Made by a program: the position numbers and the translations under genes. Under the pieces are notes generated by a model that had not been told where the DNA came from, did not search any database, and was given only the letters and a program-made list of their open reading frames with translations. Positions 60,169 through 64,000 of a stretch of DNA of 64,000 bases are shown here, one piece after another; the stretch's first letter is position 1, and each line of letters begins with the position of its first letter. Source of the stretch: Sphingobacteriales bacterium. GTDB lineage: Bacteria > Bacteroidota > Bacteroidia > Chitinophagales > Chitinophagaceae. The DNA lies in assembly GCA_016235125.1 (NCBI GenBank), contig JACRLZ010000002.1, forward strand, positions 434,001 to 498,000. Reading direction: 5' to 3'.

Positions 60169-62229
60169 ATGAGAAGGTTTTTATTAATCTTTCTTTTTAT
60201 TTCTTGCTTTTTTAATTCCAAGGCTGCTACTATTTATTGGGACGGCGGGGCTTTAACATCAAACTGGAGCGATGCTGCAAACTGGTCTCCCGATGGCATT
60301 CCCACATCTGCCGATGATGTTGTACTTGATAATTCTCTTGTAAATAGTTCTTATTCGGTGAACTTACCTGGTGGATCAGTAACTGTTACGGTCAATACTC
60401 TTACAATAACTCCTTTCGGAAGCTACAACATAACTCTTACATTGTCATCTGGAAATACTGCGGATCCAGGTTTAGATGTTACAGGTTCTGGAGATGCTTT
60501 GGTTCTAAATAACGGGGCAATACTAAAAAATGCATCAGGGGCAGCTTCAGGAAGTGGTATTTCAATAACTAATACTTTCAGAATTAATAATGGAGGACAT
60601 TATATCCATAACACTGGAAGACAAAATGCTCCTATCGTTTCAAAACTTTCAACTGCAGTTGGAACTGAACTTGGAGAGTTTGAATATGATGACCCTACAG
60701 GGAGTACAATACTTTCTTTGTCAGGAAGTACTTTTGGTACCTTAACCTTATCGGCTCTTACTAACGGAACTACTTCATATATCGGCAGTGGGGCAATGAA
60801 TTGTAACGTCAAAGGCAATCTAAATATTTATACCGGGGTTAGTTTTGCAATCAGTATGTCGGCAAACTTTATCGTTGCAGGAAACTATACTCAGGCATCG
60901 CCTTCAACTTTCAATCTTCAAAGCTCAACAAACAATAATACAGTTCAGATAGGCGGTAATTTTACTTTCGATGGTAGCATTACCGAATCAAATACAGGCT
61001 TGCCAATTCTCGAATTAAATGGATCTTCAAATCAAAGTATAACTGCAGCAAGCGGAACGATTACAGGCGACGTAACTTTTAAAATGAATAATGCAAGCGG
61101 CGCAACCTTAAATTCACCCTTATCGCTGCCATATGATCTGATTTTAACAGCCGGCAATATTGATCTTGGGGCAAACAATCTTACAGTGAGTGGTTCGATA
61201 ACTGGAGGTGGAACTTCTTCCTATATCAAAACAAGCGGAACAGGCTATTTAAAGCAAATATCTGTAAACAATTTGGCATTTCCGATCGGTAATTCCAGCT
61301 ACAATCCTGTTACTATTTCAAATGCCGGAGGAACAAATAATTTTTATGCAAGAGTTCAGGATGGTATTATCCCTTCCATTGCATTTCCAACATATGGCAT
61401 AAACAGGACATGGTCCGTTTATTCTTCAGCAAATACATCGGGGGTAACTGCTGCTTTTCAATATAGGGGTGTTGATGCTAATGCCGGTGTACCTCAGCCC
61501 CAGAATATGGAATTATTGATTAATACTGATCCAATAACACCCGGGCCCTGGAGCATTGTTGCAGGAAACGGAACACTTACTCCATCTGGTACTGACCCTT
61601 ATGTTGTTACTACATTAACATCATTGACAATCAGCACTAGTAGTCAGGTTGGTTATGCGTTGGGCAAAAGCGGAGGATGGATATTGCCTGTTGACTGTAT
61701 CATTTCTTGTAAGGCTGAGAAAAGAAATAATACGGGTTTCATCAGTTGGGCGGTTAATAGCTGTAATGATATTAGTAGTTTTGAAATCCAACGTTCTTCA
61801 GCTAATTCAAGTTTTCAGACAATCGGCACTATAATTCCAGCAGCCAATGAAACTGGTTTTACTTTTATTGACAGATCCCTATTAAATGGCACAAATCTTT
61901 ATCGCATCAGGATTAACAAATTAAGCGGTAGTTTGAAATATTCGAATACTGTGGCATTGATTCATAACAGCAATGATATCCTGATCACTTCCATTGCTCC
62001 CAATCCTGCTCAAAGCAGTGCAACAATAACAGTAAGTGCAGCCAGGCAAACGATCATCGAACTTAAGATCTTTGATATGTCTGGACGGATTGTTAAACAA
62101 TGGCAATCCAGCTTTGCCGAAGGCAGTAATACAGTTGTGTTGAATGTGGAAGGATTGCCGCCGGGAGTATATCATTTATTGGCCGGCAGCGCTGATGCCA
62201 AATCATTTTCAAGATTTATCAAACAATAA
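60169..62229 (+). CDS. T9SS-secreted beta-rich surface protein
   Basis: A 686-residue exported protein with a signal peptide (residues 1-19). The body is rich in Ser, Thr, Asn and Gly in short beta strands, as in beta-helix or lectin-like adhesins, beginning with IYWDGGALTSNWSDAANWSP. The C-terminal 85 residues form a type IX secretion sorting domain with SIAPNPAQSSATITVSA, LKIFDMSGRIVKQWQ and LPPGVYHLLAGS. It should cross the outer membrane by T9SS and be anchored or released at the cell surface. The ligand is unknown. Confidence 0.93.
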   Translation: MRRFLLIFLFISCFFNSKAATIYWDGGALTSNWSDAANWSPDGIPTSADDVVLDNSLVNSSYSVNLPGGSVTVTVNTLTITPFGSYNITLTLSSGNTADPGLDVTGSGDALVLNNGAILKNASGAASGSGISITNTFRINNGGHYIHNTGRQNAPIVSKLSTAVGTELGEFEYDDPTGSTILSLSGSTFGTLTLSALTNGTTSYIGSGAMNCNVKGNLNIYTGVSFAISMSANFIVAGNYTQASPSTFNLQSSTNNNTVQIGGNFTFDGSITESNTGLPILELNGSSNQSITAASGTITGDVTFKMNNASGATLNSPLSLPYDLILTAGNIDLGANNLTVSGSITGGGTSSYIKTSGTGYLKQISVNNLAFPIGNSSYNPVTISNAGGTNNFYARVQDGIIPSIAFPTYGINRTWSVYSSANTSGVTAAFQYRGVDANAGVPQPQNMELLINTDPITPGPWSIVAGNGTLTPSGTDPYVVTTLTSLTISTSSQVGYALGKSGGWILPVDCIISCKAEKRNNTGFISWAVNSCNDISSFEIQRSSANSSFQTIGTIIPAANETGFTFIDRSLLNGTNLYRIRINKLSGSLKYSNTVALIHNSNDILITSIAPNPAQSSATITVSAARQTIIELKIFDMSGRIVKQWQSSFAEGSNTVVLNVEGLPPGVYHLLAGSADAKSFSRFIKQ

Positions 62230-62255
62230 ATAAAAAACCAATACTAACTGCATAG

Positions 62256-62284
62256 AGCCACGCCAAAAGCGTGGCTTTTTTTAT
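62256..62284 (+). terminator. Terminator after the T9SS cargo gene
   Basis: An 8-bp stem (AGCCACGC / GCGTGGCT) with a 5-nt loop is followed by TTTTTTTAT. It lies 26 bp past the stop codon. Confidence 0.93.
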
Positions 62285-62332
62285 ATGTATTGATTGAGTT
62301 TCAGGACTAAAATGAATTAGCAATTACTGTGA

Positions 62333-62426
62333 CTCTTGTCACTCTGCCGAAGGAGGAGTCTCAGAGACTTCAGTATAAAGTAAGGCAGAGAGCTATAAGA
62401 TGCTTCGTTCCTCAGCATGACAAGAC
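62333..62426. repeat. 94-bp MITE-like element with imperfect terminal inverted repeats
   Basis: The ends CTCTTGTCACTCTG (left) and GTCTTGTCATGCTG (right, read on the minus strand) match at 11 of 14 positions. The right end contains the repeat GTCATGCTGAGG...CGAAGCATC that is also in the TPP riboswitch. There is no reading frame. It is of the size and form of a non-coding miniature mobile element. Confidence 0.65.
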
Positions 62427-62737
62427 CCAGTAAAAACAAAAATGCATTTGTAACTCTCAGATCTGGATATGCATGCTCGTATATCTACGATGCTTATAAG
62501 ATTTGCCGGCAATTGCTTGCATAATCAAAATCAGGATACTATTTTGGCATTCGCTTTTCAATCGCCGTACCCCCTCCTCCGCTGTTGCTAAGAGGGCAGG
62601 CCAAAATCAATTCCTCCCTGAAGGCCCTTTTCAGTATCATTTAATGAAAAATTTATTGCTGGCAGATATTCAACAGCGATGCCATCCGGATTTCCTATTG
62701 AACAGCCCTAAAATTTGTAACCACCAATCTGTTCATT

Positions 62738-63325
62738 ATGAAATTTGTTTTTGCTTTTGCTTTTTTATTCTGTCTTACCGCTTCTCACTGCCAGCTGGTT
62801 TCTGAGAGAGCTTCCATTCTTCCTGAACGGATGACCTTCAGGCATATTGCCAAAAGCGAACTGACCCCTAAAATGATGAGGACGGAGAAGATCCGCATCA
62901 TGCAGTTTGAAAAATGGAAGTTCAACAGCAATAAAATATGGACAGGTGCCCTTGTAATGCTTTCAGGCGCTGCCAAAGGCCTGAATGAAACACTTGAATT
63001 TAACTGGCATGGTTTTGCTGCCGTATTTCCCAGGGCCAATCCCAAATGGTTCTGGCCGCAGCAGAGCTTTAAAAACAAATACAAGGACGGCGATCCTTCC
63101 AAAGGTTCAAAATTCCCATTGTCAACTTCTGCTTTGGTTTTTCTTACGGACCAGTATCATTTAGACAATTTTATTCAACGTGGTGCGCTGACCGCTGCAC
63201 TGGTTATAAAAATAGGAGATGGTAAAAAACCATTCAGGCATTATTTGTTTGATGCGTTGTATTACACAGCGACTTACCAGCTTGGTTTTGGCAGCGTTTA
63301 TTATTATTTCAAAAGCAGAATGTAG
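62738..63325 (+). CDS. Hypothetical exported protein
   Basis: A 195-residue protein with a signal peptide (MKFVFAFAFLFCLTASHC). The mature part is basic and aromatic, with FNWHGFAAVFPRANPKWFWP, FLTDQYHLDNFIQRGALTAA and YTATYQLGFGSVYYYFKSRM. A hydrophobic stretch and a YLFDALYYTATYQLGFG segment suggest attachment to a membrane. No family is recognised. It is convergent with the DUF4954-like gene. Confidence 0.75.
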   Translation: MKFVFAFAFLFCLTASHCQLVSERASILPERMTFRHIAKSELTPKMMRTEKIRIMQFEKWKFNSNKIWTGALVMLSGAAKGLNETLEFNWHGFAAVFPRANPKWFWPQQSFKNKYKDGDPSKGSKFPLSTSALVFLTDQYHLDNFIQRGALTAALVIKIGDGKKPFRHYLFDALYYTATYQLGFGSVYYYFKSRM

Positions 63326-63331
63326 AGGCCT

Positions 63332-64000
63332 TTAGCTGAACTGCTGAATGATGCTGTTCACTTTTTCTTTGAACGTATTCAAGGATGCCTGTTGTTCTTT
63401 AATAAAACTGTTGTCTTTCAAAGGGCCAATTACTTTTTCCATTTCTTTTTCTGTTTCATAAACCATTTTGCGGAAAGGATTATTGTAATCTTTTTCCCTT
63501 GACTCATAAATGCCTTTTGTCATCCATTCTTTTGTATTAGCAGCCTGATGAAGCAATTGCAGGAATAGTTTTTTGGTAAAATTTCCGGGTCTCAGTTTCA
63601 ATAGTTCAAGCAAAGAAGCCCAGGCATGCTGCATTTTTTCGGAATGATAATTATTACTTTTTCGGATGTAGTAAGCATGCACTTCATCCCAGTCTTTTAT
63701 TTTACCCGATTTTATGTTACGGATAAGGGTTTGAACGGCCGATACGGGCATCAGCTGTCCGCCCATATTTTTCCAGGCATGGCGTTCGGGTTTTGAGGGC
63801 AATGCCTTTAGTAAGGTTTGCCAGTCGGTTATTTTTTTTGATTCAATAAAATGTATCAATTCATTGATTCCGTAATAAACTATCAGTTCTTTAAAAATTG
63901 AATAAGCTTCAGGTACTTTTATCAATTCCACTTTCCTGCCGCTGTTTTCAAATCCATCGGCCAGTATTTCTAATTGAAGTGGCCCCTCTTTTTTATCCAG
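63332..64000 (-). CDS. DUF4954-like protein, C-terminal part (5' end beyond right edge)
   Basis: The frame is open from the stop at 63332 to the right edge, giving 222 residues. The visible part is helical, with WKNMGGQLMPVSAVQTLI, KIKDWDEVHAYYIRKSNNY and HAWASLLELLKLRPG, which recall the C-terminal part of DUF4954 family proteins of Bacteroidota. Full-length proteins of this type have a left-handed beta-helix domain at the N terminus, not seen here. The GTG at 63931 is unlikely to be the real start, because the frame continues open past it. Function is unknown. Confidence 0.65.
   Translation of the reverse strand: MDKKEGPLQLEILADGFENSGRKVELIKVPEAYSIFKELIVYYGINELIHFIESKKITDWQTLLKALPSKPERHAWKNMGGQLMPVSAVQTLIRNIKSGKIKDWDEVHAYYIRKSNNYHSEKMQHAWASLLELLKLRPGNFTKKLFLQLLHQAANTKEWMTKGIYESREKDYNNPFRKMVYETEKEMEKVIGPLKDNSFIKEQQASLNTFKEKVNSIIQQFS

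Larger units (their letters stand above)
62230..62737. other. 508-bp intergenic region without a gene
   Basis: It holds the terminator at 62256-62284 and the inverted-repeat element at 62333-62426. The rest is not structured and shows no believable reading frame; an open frame at 62503-62805 has low-complexity, unlikely composition and overlaps the next gene. The C-rich stretch near 62570-62590 has no clear meaning. Confidence 0.7.

Noticed and set aside
62503..62805. 100-codon plus-strand frame in the 508-bp gap
   Set aside because: It overlaps the start of the exported protein gene in another frame and has unlikely composition.

Overview
The window looks like chromosomal DNA of a Bacteroidota bacterium, most likely family Chitinophagaceae or a close relative. 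This rests on type III glutamine synthetase, NADP isocitrate dehydrogenase of the eukaryote-like class, a type IX secretion (T9SS) C-terminal domain protein, the ComA-like synthase, the long-form IspH, the Nramp-USP fusion, many lipoproteins with N-terminal signal/Cys boxes, weak ribosome-binding sites, and several promoters matching the Bacteroidetes pattern TTTG-N19/20-TAnnTTTG. No rRNA, CRISPR array, prophage or intact insertion sequence was found. It is ordinary housekeeping DNA with short dispersed repeats.

Layout. 1-7 kb (mostly minus strand): a partial ATP-grasp protein running off the left edge, a papain-like cysteine protease whose gene follows a chagasin-like (I42) cysteine protease inhibitor, a divergent class-I glutamine amidotransferase, and an amidase/amidohydrolase pair. 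7-13 kb: S33 hydrolase, TPR protein, glutamine synthetase III and a polytopic membrane protein. 13-23 kb: purL, hldD, proC, a secreted amidohydrolase, pyrG and yidC. 23-31 kb: small secreted proteins, a TPR protein, comA-aroE, a thioesterase, an ECF sigma/anti-sigma-like pair, rdgB, a HolD-like protein and ilvE. 31-35 kb: rpsL-rpsG (without fusA), icd and a Crp-like regulator. 35-44 kb: mntR-mntH(USP) with a probable MntR operator, a lipoprotein, a glucan phosphorylase-like protein lacking the PLP lysine, ispH and a GH13 amylase. 44-50 kb: an SDR-acyl-adenylating pair, an HtrA protease, and a LuxC-like acyl-CoA reductase divergent from a ferredoxin. 50-53 kb: a candidate structured RNA and ddl-PASTA-rhodanese. 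53-57 kb: a TPP-riboswitch-controlled TonB receptor and tandem DUF2807 proteins. 57-64 kb: initiator tRNA, era, der, a small lipoprotein, a T9SS cargo protein and a partial DUF4954-like gene off the right edge.

The most notable points are: (1) an inhibitor-protease gene pair; (2) a Der GTPase with an in-frame loss of about 38-40 residues that removes the G4 NKxD motif of GTPase domain 1; (3) a glucan phosphorylase homologue with Thr at the PLP-lysine position; (4) a TPP riboswitch whose optional P3a stem carries a copy of a dispersed repeat; (5) degenerate 6-7 bp tandem arrays that begin at gene stop codons, often as inverted arms, and that also sit in frame twice inside hldD; (6) dispersed palindromes, one of them inside a coding region.

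All family assignments come from reading the translated sequence. No database search was run.
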